From contig NZ_JACLAF010000006.1 of the NCBI RefSeq assembly GCF_015355625.1, positions 1 to 64,000 on the forward strand: a stretch of 64,000 nt of DNA, read 5' to 3'. Below the pieces are notes generated by a model. The model searched no databases. It worked only from the letters and a program-made list of their open reading frames with translations, and was not told the DNA's origin. Each line of letters starts with the position of its first letter. The stretch's first letter is position 1. Positions 8,502 through 17,600 of this stretch are shown piece after piece. The position numbers and the translations under genes are program-made. The DNA is from Tamlana sp. I1 (GTDB lineage: Bacteria > Bacteroidota > Bacteroidia > Flavobacteriales > Flavobacteriaceae).

Positions 8502-8951
8502 TTATGAAGCCAATTCTGCATGAACTTTTTCTAAATTAATAGCCGCTTGAATGGCGTTTCTCTGATTGTTTAACATGATATCAATACTTGGCGGCATATT
8601 ACGATCTTTTAAAATCTCATCATATTCATTAAGACTTTCCTTTTCTCCACGAATAACCTCTTCTAAAACAACTTCTACATCGTTAGACATTAATAAGGTT
8701 TTTAAAACCACCCAATTTCTATGCACTGCACCTTTAAAGGTTCCGCCGTCTTTTGGAATTTGTCCGTGCTTTAAAATCTCAAGTCGTAAAGCTTTGGCAA
8801 AATCACCACGTTCAATCGCTCTTTTTTTAAAGAACATTTTCAGTCTTGGGTTATCTACAGTTTCGGCTGCATTCAAATACCCTTTTTCGGCATCATAATT
8901 CTTGATTAATAATTCGTTTAATTTATTTGAAATTTTCTCTGTGTACTTCAT
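8502..8951 (-). CDS. DUF2383 / PA2169-like four-helix-bundle protein
   Basis: The 149-residue, all-helical, cytosolic protein has no signal peptide. Its pattern matches the DUF2383 (PA2169-type) ferritin-like fold: four long amphipathic helices with Glu and His residues, for example NYDAEKGYLNAAE near residue 20, FFKKRAIERGDFAKALRLEI at 40-60, and LLMSNDVEVVLEEVIRGE near 90-105. The usual metal-ligand spacing of true ferritins is not obvious. A second, more diverged member lies at 11672-12127. Flavobacterial members are often stress-associated, but no function is established. It is a single gene with its own terminator. Confidence 0.7.
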   Translation of the reverse strand: MKYTEKISNKLNELLIKNYDAEKGYLNAAETVDNPRLKMFFKKRAIERGDFAKALRLEILKHGQIPKDGGTFKGAVHRNWVVLKTLLMSNDVEVVLEEVIRGEKESLNEYDEILKDRNMPPSIDIMLNNQRNAIQAAINLEKVHAELAS

Positions 8952-9146
8952 AATAGCTCTGTCATTTTAAATTTCAATAACTTCTTTTAAGATGTGTATT
9001 GTTTCACATCGTATACCTCAATATACCTTGAAAACTGTGTATTTACAAAGGATTAACAAACTTTACCACAGTTTTAAGAGCCCTTAACAAAATAGTCATC
9101 ACAATTAAGATAAATTATCATAATTTAGTAGATTAAAATTTAACAC

Positions 9147-10211
9147 ATGAATTACAAATACCTTATTTTATTAGTATTAGCCGTTTTTTCAACAAAAATG
9201 CAGGCTCAAAACATACCGCTTTACGTAGGCACATACACCAATGAAGATGCCGAAGGGGTATACCAACTTCAATTTAACACCGAAACAGGTACGTTAAGTC
9301 AACAAAAATTAGCCATTAAAATTGACAACCCATCATTTATCGAATATTCCCCAGATCGTAAATATTTATACTCCACCAACCCTACTGGAGAAGGTTTTGT
9401 ATCATCATACACGGTGAATGAAGATGGTTCTTTAACACTATTAACGCGTGTACGCAGTTACGGAAAACTACCATGCCACATTGCTTTAAACGAAGCTGGT
9501 AATAAAGCTGTAGTTTCAAATTATCTTGGCGGAACCGTTTCTATTTACTCTATTAATAAAGATGGTAGTTTAGACGATGCCTCTCAAGTTTTCGACCAAA
9601 ACTCTGAAAAAGCAAAATCGCATGCACATTCGGCACAATTTTATAAAGACGATTTATTTGTAGCCGATTTAGGAAGAAATTCTGTTTTTCAATATGAATT
9701 AAAAAAAGGGGAATACAAACTTGAAACCGATGCCATAGTAAAAACAAAAGACAATCCTGGTCCGAGACATTTTACAATGACCAAAGACGGTGAATTCATG
9801 TACATTATTAACGAACTAGGAAGCAGCGTAACTTCAGTAAAAAGAAACAACAGTAAGTTTAAAGAAATTGATTTCGATTCTACCCTAGCGGAAGACTATA
9901 AAGGTAAAAATGCATCGGCTGATATTCATTTATCAAAAGATGAAAAGTTTCTATATGCAACAAACCGTGGTGAAAATGCGGTGGCAGTTTTTAAAAGAAA
10001 CCTTAAAAAAGGGACTATTGAAAAAATCCAGAATATCTCTGTTCACGGCGATTGGCCAAGAAATTTCACCATAGACCCTACAGGAAAATTTCTTATTGTA
10101 GCAAACCGCAGAAGCAACAATCTAGCCGTTTTTAAAATAAACCAATCTACAGGCGAGCTAACTTTTTTACAAGACCACAAAACACCAACGCCAGTTTGCT
10201 TACTTTTTTAA
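9147..10211 (+). CDS. Secreted lactonase-family beta-propeller (6-phosphogluconolactonase-like)
   Basis: The 354-residue protein has a signal peptide (MNYKYLILLVLAVFSTKMQA, cleavage before Gln21). A seven-bladed propeller of the YbhE/Pgl lactonase family follows. Typical segments are LYVGTYTNEDAEGVYQ, FIEYSPDRKYLYSTN, HSAQFYKDDLFVADLGRNSV, GPRHFTMTKDGEFMYIINE and WPRNFTIDPTGKFLIVANR. The family includes true 6-phosphogluconolactonases and muconate-cycloisomerase-like proteins. Export to the periplasm argues against a pentose-phosphate role here and suggests action on an external sugar lactone. It stands alone ahead of rpsP. Confidence 0.8.
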   Translation: MNYKYLILLVLAVFSTKMQAQNIPLYVGTYTNEDAEGVYQLQFNTETGTLSQQKLAIKIDNPSFIEYSPDRKYLYSTNPTGEGFVSSYTVNEDGSLTLLTRVRSYGKLPCHIALNEAGNKAVVSNYLGGTVSIYSINKDGSLDDASQVFDQNSEKAKSHAHSAQFYKDDLFVADLGRNSVFQYELKKGEYKLETDAIVKTKDNPGPRHFTMTKDGEFMYIINELGSSVTSVKRNNSKFKEIDFDSTLAEDYKGKNASADIHLSKDEKFLYATNRGENAVAVFKRNLKKGTIEKIQNISVHGDWPRNFTIDPTGKFLIVANRRSNNLAVFKINQSTGELTFLQDHKTPTPVCLLF

Positions 10212-10252
10212 TTTTCAACCACAATAAACCACTGAAAATTAAAAAAATATAG

Positions 10253-10260
10253 TATCTTTG
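10253..10260 (+). promoter_or_regulatory. -7 box of the rpsP promoter
   Basis: TATCTTTG matches the TAnnTTTG consensus and is followed by GCGCCC and a short leader. The rpsP start is 48 bases downstream. The same octamer is used by tRNA-Asp at 387-394, as expected for growth-rate genes. No TTTG is found 19 bases upstream. Confidence 0.7.
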
Positions 10261-10307
10261 CGCCCTCATTAATAATCGAGGTCGAGAACCTCAAATAATT
10301 AATTATT

Positions 10308-10823
10308 ATGCCTGTAAAAATTAGATTACAAAGACACGGTAAAAAAGGAAAACCTTTTTACTGGATCGTAGCAGCTGATGCTCGCGCGAAAAGAGATGGT
10401 AAATACTTAGAGAAATTAGGTATCTACAATCCAAACACAAATCCTGCAACTGTTGAATTAAACGTTGACGGAGCTGTACAGTGGTTACAGAATGGTGCAC
10501 AACCAACTGACACTGCAAAAAACCTTTTATCTGAAAAAGGTGCTTTACTAAAAAATCACCTTGCTGGTGGTGTTAGAAAAGGCGCTTTAACTGAAGAGCA
10601 AGCAGAAGCTAAATTTACTGCTTGGTTAGAAGAAAAAACAGGTAAAATTCAAGCTAAAGTTGATGGTTTATCTGAAGCGCAAGCTAAAGCTAAAGCTGAA
10701 GCCTTAGAAGCTGAAAAAGCAGTTAACGCTGCAAGAATCGCTGCCGCTGCTCCTGTAGTAGAGGAAGAGGTTGCTGAAGAAGCTCCTGCCGCTGAAGCAG
10801 AAGCATCTAACGAAGAAGAATAA
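10308..10823 (+). CDS. rpsP: 30S ribosomal protein S16
   Basis: The first 80 or so residues are canonical S16 (MPVKIRLQRHGKKGKPFYWIV, then ADARAKRDGKYLEKLGIYNP). The protein is 171 residues long, about twice the E. coli length. The extra C-terminal part is rich in Ala, Glu and Lys (EEEVAEEAPAAEAEASNEEE at the end), an extension regularly seen in Bacteroidota. It belongs to the small ribosomal subunit. Upstream is a consensus -7 box and downstream a strong terminator, so it is separated from rimM although the two are neighbours in the usual order. Confidence 0.97.
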   Translation: MPVKIRLQRHGKKGKPFYWIVAADARAKRDGKYLEKLGIYNPNTNPATVELNVDGAVQWLQNGAQPTDTAKNLLSEKGALLKNHLAGGVRKGALTEEQAEAKFTAWLEEKTGKIQAKVDGLSEAQAKAKAEALEAEKAVNAARIAAAAPVVEEEVAEEAPAAEAEASNEEE

Positions 10824-10847
10824 AAAAACAAATTTTTTATACTTTTA

Positions 10848-10878
10848 AACTCCGATAATTCGTTATCGGAGTTTTTTG
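10848..10878 (+). terminator. Terminator after rpsP
   Basis: A perfect 11-bp stem (AACTCCGATAA / TTATCGGAGTT) with a TTCG tetraloop is followed by a T-run. This is a textbook rho-independent terminator 25 bases after the stop codon. Confidence 0.9.
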
Positions 10879-10881
10879 TTT

Positions 10882-11022
10882 AATAATAACTCTAAGAGTT
10901 ATTATTAAACATTCCCGCGAAGGTGGGAATCTCTATAGTATATATTATAAAGTTTTCCTAGTGAGCGGAAATCTATTAGACTCTAGAATTATTTTTGAAA
11001 AGATTCCCACCTACGTGGGAAT
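10882..11022. repeat. Palindromic repeats between rpsP and rimM
   Basis: A perfect 12-bp palindrome (AATAATAACTCT and its complement, about 10882-10906) is followed by two REP-like hairpins, 10911-10930 (ATTCCCGCGAAGGTGGGAAT) and 11003-11022 (ATTCCCACCTACGTGGGAAT). The two REP units can also pair with each other, making a larger fold between rpsP and rimM. Confidence 0.6.
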
Positions 11023-11039
11023 GATAAAACCTGTTTTCA

Positions 11040-11567
11040 ATGACAAAAGAAGATTGTTTCTATTTAGGTAAAATTGTAAAAAAATACAGTTTTAAAGGTG
11101 AAGTTTTGGCAAAACTAGACACCGACCAACCCGAAATTTACGAAAACTTAGATGCTATTTTTTTAGATTTAAGAACAAACCTCATTCCATTTTTTGTTGA
11201 AAGTTCACAATTACACAAATCGGAATTACTGCGTATAAAGTTTGAAGACGTAGACTCTGAAGCCGATGCCGACGCCATAATGAAGAGCGATTTGTACTTA
11301 CCTTTAGATTTACTACCAAAACTAGAAGGCAACAAATTCTATTTTCACGAAGTGATTGGTTTTACTATTGAAGACATTAATTTTGGAACAGTAGGCACTA
11401 TTAAAGCCATTAACGACTCGACTGCACAAGCGCTTTTTGAAATTGATAGAGATGGTGTGGAAATATTAATTCCAATGAATGATGAGTTTATTGTGAAAGT
11501 AGACCGCAGCAATAAAACCATATTAGTTGAAACGCCAGAAGGCTTAATCGACTTATATTTAGAATAG
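11040..11567 (+). CDS. rimM: Ribosome maturation factor RimM
   Basis: A 175-residue protein with the two RimM parts. The N-terminal beta-barrel begins YLGKIVKKYSFKGEVLAKLDTD. The PRC-barrel-like C-terminal half contains KFYFHEVIGFTIED, GTVGTIKAI and LIPMNDEFIVKVDRSNKTI. RimM assists maturation of the 30S head, with S19 as partner. The position after rpsP is the conserved order, although trmD and rplS are not adjacent here. Confidence 0.93.
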   Translation: MTKEDCFYLGKIVKKYSFKGEVLAKLDTDQPEIYENLDAIFLDLRTNLIPFFVESSQLHKSELLRIKFEDVDSEADADAIMKSDLYLPLDLLPKLEGNKFYFHEVIGFTIEDINFGTVGTIKAINDSTAQALFEIDRDGVEILIPMNDEFIVKVDRSNKTILVETPEGLIDLYLE

Positions 11568-11649
11568 AAATAGGCTGTCTGAAAATTTTAAACCCGCCAT
11601 TCTGAATCAAATTCAAAATGACGAAAGCACTTTTCAGACAGCCTATTTT
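11568..11649. repeat. 82-bp palindromic element after rimM (MITE/REP-like, terminator-like)
   Basis: Eighteen-base arms (11568-11585 and 11632-11649, core GGCTGTCTGAAAA) are exact complements. They enclose about 46 bases containing an inner imperfect hairpin (CATTCTGAAT / ATTCAAAATG). It starts within two bases of the rimM stop. It could terminate both rimM and the converging gene that ends at 11672, but its organisation of terminal inverted repeats around a REP core also suggests a miniature mobile element. Confidence 0.6.
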
Positions 11650-11671
11650 ATTTTTTAGTACAATTCTATTT

Positions 11672-12127
11672 TCAAGCGTAAGCCACTAAGTCTTGCCGAT
11701 CTATGGCATCCATAGCTTCTTGAATGCTATCGCGATGCTTCATTAACAGTTTACAGGTTGATAAAGGCAAACTTAAAGCCCTTAGTGAATCGTTATACTT
11801 ATTTATAGTTAAAGCTTGCATCTCACGAACCTCGTGAACCAAGTTTCCTTCGTCTTCATTAAATAAAACAAAGTTTCTAATATTCATCCAAAACTTATAA
11901 AATTCGGTACTTAAGCGACCTTCATATTTGTATCCGCCACCAAGATTGATAATTTCAAGTTTTATATCACGGCAAAATTCATTTCGTTGAATACCTTTTT
12001 CACGAAAAAAGCTCTTTAAACCTTCATCTGAAACTTTACTAATTAACTCTAAATAAATTTTTTCAACCTCCGTATTCATAATAAGAAGGCCATTTAAATT
12101 ATCTAAAAATTTCTTGTTGTTTTTCAT
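11672..12127 (-). CDS. Diverged DUF2383-like four-helix protein
   Basis: A 151-residue, helical, cytosolic protein. Its layout parallels the protein at 8502-8951: a first helix around LNGLLIMNTEVEKIYLELI, a second with GLKSFFREKGIQRNEFCRDI, a Gly-Gly loop, and two more helices ending LMKHRDSIQEAMDAIDRQD. The similarity is of pattern and spacing rather than strong identity, so the pair are probably old paralogues. Function is unknown. It converges on rimM across the 82-bp palindromic element. Confidence 0.6.
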   Translation of the reverse strand: MKNNKKFLDNLNGLLIMNTEVEKIYLELISKVSDEGLKSFFREKGIQRNEFCRDIKLEIINLGGGYKYEGRLSTEFYKFWMNIRNFVLFNEDEGNLVHEVREMQALTINKYNDSLRALSLPLSTCKLLMKHRDSIQEAMDAIDRQDLVAYA

Positions 12128-12425
12128 AGCTATTAATATTTAAGTTCAAAACAACCATAGAGTTAGGGAGAGCGTACAGTTGTTCTAGAACAAAAATAAA
12201 GATGAAGAATTGCGTTTCTATTTATTTAACAGAGTTTAGCTAATTTTAAGACTTTTTAACGGGTTAATTAATACAAAATCTTGTTCTGTTAACATATTAA
12301 ACGGTTTTTAAACCCCTCTTTTTCATTTTATTAACATTTAAATTATATGAAAAATATTGAGTTGAAATTTAATTTTACCGAAATAAAAAACAATATTCAC
12401 TAGTTTTACAACTCAAAATAAAACC
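12128..12425. other. 298-bp divergent intergenic region
   Basis: The strongly AT-rich spacer separates the divergent DUF2383-like gene and the methyltransferase gene and should carry both promoters. A short TTGTTCTAGAACAA palindrome lies at about 12180-12193, close to the minus-strand gene, and could be an operator. I see no exact TAnnTTTG box placed usefully for either gene and no small gene. Confidence 0.4.
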
Positions 12426-13142
12426 ATGTCCAATAAGCCATTTACATTTAAGCAGTTTAAAGTTAACCAAGACCAATGTGCTATGAAAATTGGTACCGAT
12501 GCCGTTTTACTTGGCGCTTGGGCACCAATAGACCACAAACCCTTTTCGGTATTAGATATAGGTGCTGGCACAGGCGTTTTAAGCTTAATGCTTGCCCAAA
12601 GATGCCAGGCCGAAATAGTAGATGCCTTAGAAATAGATGATGCAGCTTACGAACAATGTGTTGATAATTTTGAACAATCCCATTGGGGCGATCGGCTTTT
12701 TTGTTACCATGCTGCTTTAGAAGAATTTGTTGATGAAATTGAAGACACTTACAATTTAATAGTCTGCAATCCGCCGTTTTATGCCGAAGATTACAAAACA
12801 CAAAGTACCCCAAGAGATTTGGCGCGGTTTCAAGATGCTTTACCTTTTAAACATTTGGTTGAAGGCGCTTCCAAACTTCTTTCAAAACAGGGTGTTTTTT
12901 CGGTTATTATACCTTATAAAGAAGAGGCCCTTTTTATCGCATTAGCTTCAGAAGTAAATCTTTATCCGAATAAAAAACTTCACATTAAAGGCAACCCTTC
13001 TTCGGAAATAAAACGAAGCTTAATCGCCTTTTCTTTCCGCGAAAGCGCTATAGATTCCAGTGTGATGATTATTGAAAATGACAGACACGACTACACGGAA
13101 GATTACATAAACTTAACAAAAGATTTCTATTTAAAGATGTAA
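12426..13142 (+). CDS. trmN6: tRNA1(Val) (adenine37-N6)-methyltransferase TrmN6-type
   Basis: A 238-residue SAM-dependent methyltransferase. The N-terminus MSNKPFTFKQFKVNQDQCAMKI is the characteristic lead of the YfiC/TrmN6 family. The SAM-binding motif DIGAGTG is at residues 44-50, an acidic motif EIDD at 69-72, and the catalytic NPPFY at 115-119, typical of N6-adenine methyltransferases. It would modify A37 of tRNA1(Val). Length and motif order match the family. It is probably a single-gene transcript; 98 bases separate it from the acyl-CoA dehydrogenase gene. Confidence 0.88.
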   Translation: MSNKPFTFKQFKVNQDQCAMKIGTDAVLLGAWAPIDHKPFSVLDIGAGTGVLSLMLAQRCQAEIVDALEIDDAAYEQCVDNFEQSHWGDRLFCYHAALEEFVDEIEDTYNLIVCNPPFYAEDYKTQSTPRDLARFQDALPFKHLVEGASKLLSKQGVFSVIIPYKEEALFIALASEVNLYPNKKLHIKGNPSSEIKRSLIAFSFRESAIDSSVMIIENDRHDYTEDYINLTKDFYLKM

Positions 13143-13240
13143 TAAAATCGGCTAAAAATGATTAAATTTGAGTGGAACAATGTCTGTTTTATTAATTATT
13201 AGGCATTTTCTATAAAACCCTCTTTTTTAATTTCGTCTTT

Positions 13241-14419
13241 ATGCGTCCAGATTTATTTGAAGCTCCAGATTACTACAACCTAGACGAATTATTAACCGAT
13301 GAGCATAAATTAGTTCGCGATACCGCCCGAAAATGGGTAAAACGTGAGGTTTCCCCAATTATTGAAGATTATGCACAAAAGGCCGAATTCCCTAAGCAAA
13401 TTATTAAAGGCTTAGCCGAAATAGGCGCCTTTGGATCGTACATTCCTTTAGAATATGGTGGCGCTGGATTAGACCAAATCTCTTACGGTTTAATAATGCA
13501 GGAAATTGAACGTGGTGATTCTGGCATTAGAAGCACTGCTTCTGTACAATCTTCGCTAGTCATGTATCCCATTTGGAAATATGGCAACGAAGCGCAACGC
13601 AAAAAATATTTACCCAAACTTGCCAATGGTGAATGGATAGGATGCTTTGGGCTAACCGAGCCCGACCATGGAAGCAACCCAAGCGGCATGGTTACAAATT
13701 TTAAAGACCAAGGCGATCACTATTTACTAAATGGTGCCAAAATGTGGATTAGCAATGCGCCTTTTGCACAAATAGCCATTGTTTGGGCCAAAGATGAAAA
13801 CGGACGCATTCACGGCTTAATTGTGGAGCGTGGCATGGAAGGGTTTTCAACACCAGAAACACATAATAAATGGTCGTTACGGGCCTCATCCACTGGCGAA
13901 CTCATATTTGATAACGTTAAAGTCCCAAAAGAAAACCTATTACCCAATAAATCGGGATTAGGCGCACCACTTGGTTGTTTAGATTCTGCCAGATACGGCA
14001 TTGCTTGGGGCGCCATTGGAGCAGCTATGGATTGCTACGATACGGCTTTAAGATACAGCAAAGAGCGTACACAGTTTGGAAAACCGATTGGGCAGTTTCA
14101 ATTGCAACAAAAAAAACTTGCCGAGATGATTACCGAAATTACTAAAGCCCAACTTTTAACCTGGCGTTTAGGGGTTTTAAAAAATGAAGGCAAAGCCACA
14201 TCGGCACAAATATCGATGGCCAAAAGAAACAACGTAGACATGGCCATTACCATCGCTAGAGAGGCACGACAAATATTAGGTGGCATGGGCATTACTGGTG
14301 AATATGCCATTATGAGGCATGCCATGAATTTAGAGAGTGTTATTACCTACGAAGGCACTCACGACATACATTTATTAATTACAGGATTAGATATTACAGG
14401 ATTAAATGCTTTTAAATAA
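13241..14419 (+). CDS. gcdH: Acyl-CoA dehydrogenase, glutaryl-CoA dehydrogenase type
   Basis: A 392-residue flavoprotein with the full acyl-CoA dehydrogenase fold. The FAD/substrate segment is CFGLTEPDHGSNPSGM near residues 137-150, then KMWISNAPFA. The quinone-pocket segment is YSKERTQFGKPIGQFQ. The catalytic base is Glu371 in YEGTHDIHLLITG, the position and context of glutaryl-CoA dehydrogenase. It would oxidise glutaryl-CoA to crotonyl-CoA in lysine and tryptophan breakdown, passing electrons to ETF. No other gene of that pathway is adjacent, so a related short-chain acyl-CoA substrate cannot be excluded. Confidence 0.85.
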   Translation: MRPDLFEAPDYYNLDELLTDEHKLVRDTARKWVKREVSPIIEDYAQKAEFPKQIIKGLAEIGAFGSYIPLEYGGAGLDQISYGLIMQEIERGDSGIRSTASVQSSLVMYPIWKYGNEAQRKKYLPKLANGEWIGCFGLTEPDHGSNPSGMVTNFKDQGDHYLLNGAKMWISNAPFAQIAIVWAKDENGRIHGLIVERGMEGFSTPETHNKWSLRASSTGELIFDNVKVPKENLLPNKSGLGAPLGCLDSARYGIAWGAIGAAMDCYDTALRYSKERTQFGKPIGQFQLQQKKLAEMITEITKAQLLTWRLGVLKNEGKATSAQISMAKRNNVDMAITIAREARQILGGMGITGEYAIMRHAMNLESVITYEGTHDIHLLITGLDITGLNAFK

Positions 14420-14558
14420 ATACTACTCCTGCGAACTTCTTGCTTATAAATTACTACTTCTTAAATTAATTTTAAAACTCAAACGTTTTCGGTAAAATAT
14501 TTAATGAAAATTATTTAGAAGACTGACTTTTGACAGCTTTTATAAGGTTTTTACAGCA

Positions 14559-14566
14559 TAAATTTG
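14559..14566 (+). promoter_or_regulatory. -7 box upstream of the PEPCK-like gene
   Basis: TAAATTTG fits TAnnTTTG and lies 45 bases before the start codon. A TTTTG occurs at 14528-14532, but its spacing (26 bases) is longer than the preferred 19, so the -33 element is uncertain. Confidence 0.4.
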
Positions 14567-14610
14567 TTAATAAATAAGAGAAGATTACACATAATTAACT
14601 TATTATTATC

Positions 14611-17600
14611 ATGCAAGAAGAATCAAGAAAAGACATTATCCAGTTTACAAACTTACAACTAGCTTCATTATGGCTACCAACGTTTAAGGACAAACCGGAT
14701 AGTCCAGTTAAATTTTGCAATCCAAAATTTGAAGAATTAACAAGAGGAATGGTAAAGCATGTACAAGCTAACTCCAGACTTTTAGCAACACATCATGCTC
14801 CTGTAGATTCCCGTATTCAAAATTTTTTAAATGACTATTTAAAAGATATTGACACAGGAAAATCATACGTTATTCCAAACAACACCCTTATTCTTTCTAG
14901 AAAAGGACAAGCAAGAGAAGTTAGTTTACCACCAGATGGCGATTCTTTTGAAAGCAACATGGTAACTTCAAAAAGAATTAAACAAGGCATTCTAAACAAT
15001 CCTTTGCATGATAAAAGAACAACGAAAGGCACCTTTCATATTGTTGAAGGGCCACTTCCTGTACCTTTAGATAAAAAAGAAGTGCCTAAAGTGGTTTTTG
15101 CACACTTTTTAAATGCGGCATTTAATCCTTCGGATGAATTAAAAAATTTACCATTCACATCAAGTCAGCCGGAAAATGAGCAAGCCAAAACTTTAGTGTC
15201 TATGATGCTAAGACCGGTGGTTTGTCCGGAAGTTAAAGGTGTGATTTCAGAGAAATCTTTAGAAGTACGTTTCTTCGCTCCAGGAAGCCTTGTGAGTAAT
15301 TTAGATTTTGTGGAATCTATCTTTGGTAATGCTGGCGATCCGCACTTAGCTTTAAATGATGCTGCTTTAGACACCGAACACTGGACAGGTCATACAGGTT
15401 GTATTATTTTGGCGCCTCAATTATTAAAACTTAAAAAGAAAGATTTAGGCTTGCCACATATTGATGATGCTACCGAGCGTCAGAAAAACGACGGTATGTG
15501 CTGGACCAATGAAGATGAACTGTACAATGATGGTGGTGCTTTTAAAATTACCTGTAGAGACGATCGTGGTGTAGTTGTTACCATTATTGCCGACAACTAC
15601 TACGGCTATTCTAAAAAAGAAATAAAAACCCAAATAAGCTACTCGGCCAACCTTTATGGTTTGGTTGAAGAAGAGCATGCTGGTGGGGCTATTGCCTTTG
15701 CTAGACGTGTTATGGGAAGTACTTTAGATGGTAGAGATTACACCGAATTCCATCACAACAAACACAGTTTTGAAGATGTAAAAAGCATATTAGGTGATCG
15801 CATCGAGGTACAACCAGAAAACTATGCGATTGATAAAAAGTATCCTAATATTATATACATTCCTGAATCTGCTTACGTAAACACCAACACGAATAGTATC
15901 ACTTGGGAGCACAACGGAAAGGAAGAAAAGTTAATTCTTTCGCCTCGTAAAACCTACGTGCACCCTACAGGAAATAAATTTAGACTTGAAAAACATCAAT
16001 CTGTAGATTTATGGCGTATTGTAGACACGTTTGCAGAAGGTATTTTTTGCCACAAACCATGTACGGTTTCTGGAGGTGGAAAATCGGAGATTTCAAAATC
16101 GATGCAAAACGCGATTACCTATAGCACGTTTAACATTCAGGATATTGAAGAAGATTTCAAAAAAGCAGACGAAATCATTGAGTTTGATTACACCACACGT
16201 TGGAAAGTAAAAGACCCAAACAGACCAAAATCGAGATCGTTTTTAAGTGAAGAAAGATCTTTAAGTTCTGCAGTGAAACTGCTAACACCTTCTGATGAAA
16301 ATTCGGATGAGTACAACAAAATGTTGGAAGAAATTCCAGTTCATATCAGATCGTTAGTATTGTTTGTAAAACGTTTATACAGACAAGCACGTGGGGTTTT
16401 AAACTGGAAAGATTACATGTCGGTTGAAATAATTAACGGCGAAAACGGTACCGGACTTTTACACAACAACACCCCTGTAGTTGGTAGTTATGTACGTATT
16501 GGATTTAATCAAAAAGGAAACTGGTTACTTAATAAATTAAGATCTGACTTTTCACCTTGTGAAAAAATTCAAACCGAAGATGATATTACAGCTTCAATTA
16601 CTTTGCCAAGAGAAGACTTTAAAAATTTAAACCCAGAGTTTAAAAACAAAAGTTTAAAAGTGGTTACCAACTGTGAGGCACATCTATTCCAAAGACCTGA
16701 TGAAGCTGTTGTGAGAGGTTATGATAAAAATGCTGAGTTAGATATTGTTAGTGATGGTCGTTTTTTAACAAACTATGAGTTACTAAAAAAACAAGACGCT
16801 ATCGATATTTATAACGACACGATTCATTTCGATAAATACACGCAGCCTGTAAAAGATTTCATTACAGAAATTGTAAACAGTCCGAAGGAAGAAGAATATT
16901 TCGTATTACCATCGCATACTAGAATTGTAAACGGTGAACCTACGAAAAACCCACGTTATTTAGAGCCTAATGTAAACGTGAGCGAAACTGAAGCGACTTA
17001 TTTAGCTGAAGTTGGTGTACGTTTAGTTAGAAAAATAAAATCTGAAGACCCTGTAATTAACGTTGTAAACGCTGTTTTACCTGGTAGACGTAACAACCCT
17101 GCTGATAAAAAGGCTGGAATACGTGCGTTGGCGGTGTACAACCCAATTCATTACCAAGAAACTCCAGAATTGTTCATGGACTTTATTTGTAGTTTAACAG
17201 GTAAATCACCATCAACTACTGGTACAGGTTCTGAAGGTGCTTTAACTAAAGGGCCATTTAACATGTTAACCCCAACAACCGATTTAAACAATGCGTTATT
17301 ATCGCATATTTTAACCGAATCGGATGCCTTTAGTACGGCTGCTGGTTATGTTGGAGGTAATAATCAAGTAGACCATGACATTAGTTTACTTATCCCGGAA
17401 ATTTGGGCGCGTTTAGAACCCTCTGACCGTGATCCTAAAAAATTAATTGAAACAGGTTGTTTAGAAAAAATAGATGATTTTGAATATAACGGAGAAACTA
17501 TTTTAGCTAGCCGTTTAGGGTATAGAATTACTAAACAGTTTTCTCACTTATGTTTAAACCGTTTATTTGACGAGCCTACTGCTGTTTTTAACGAAGAAAT

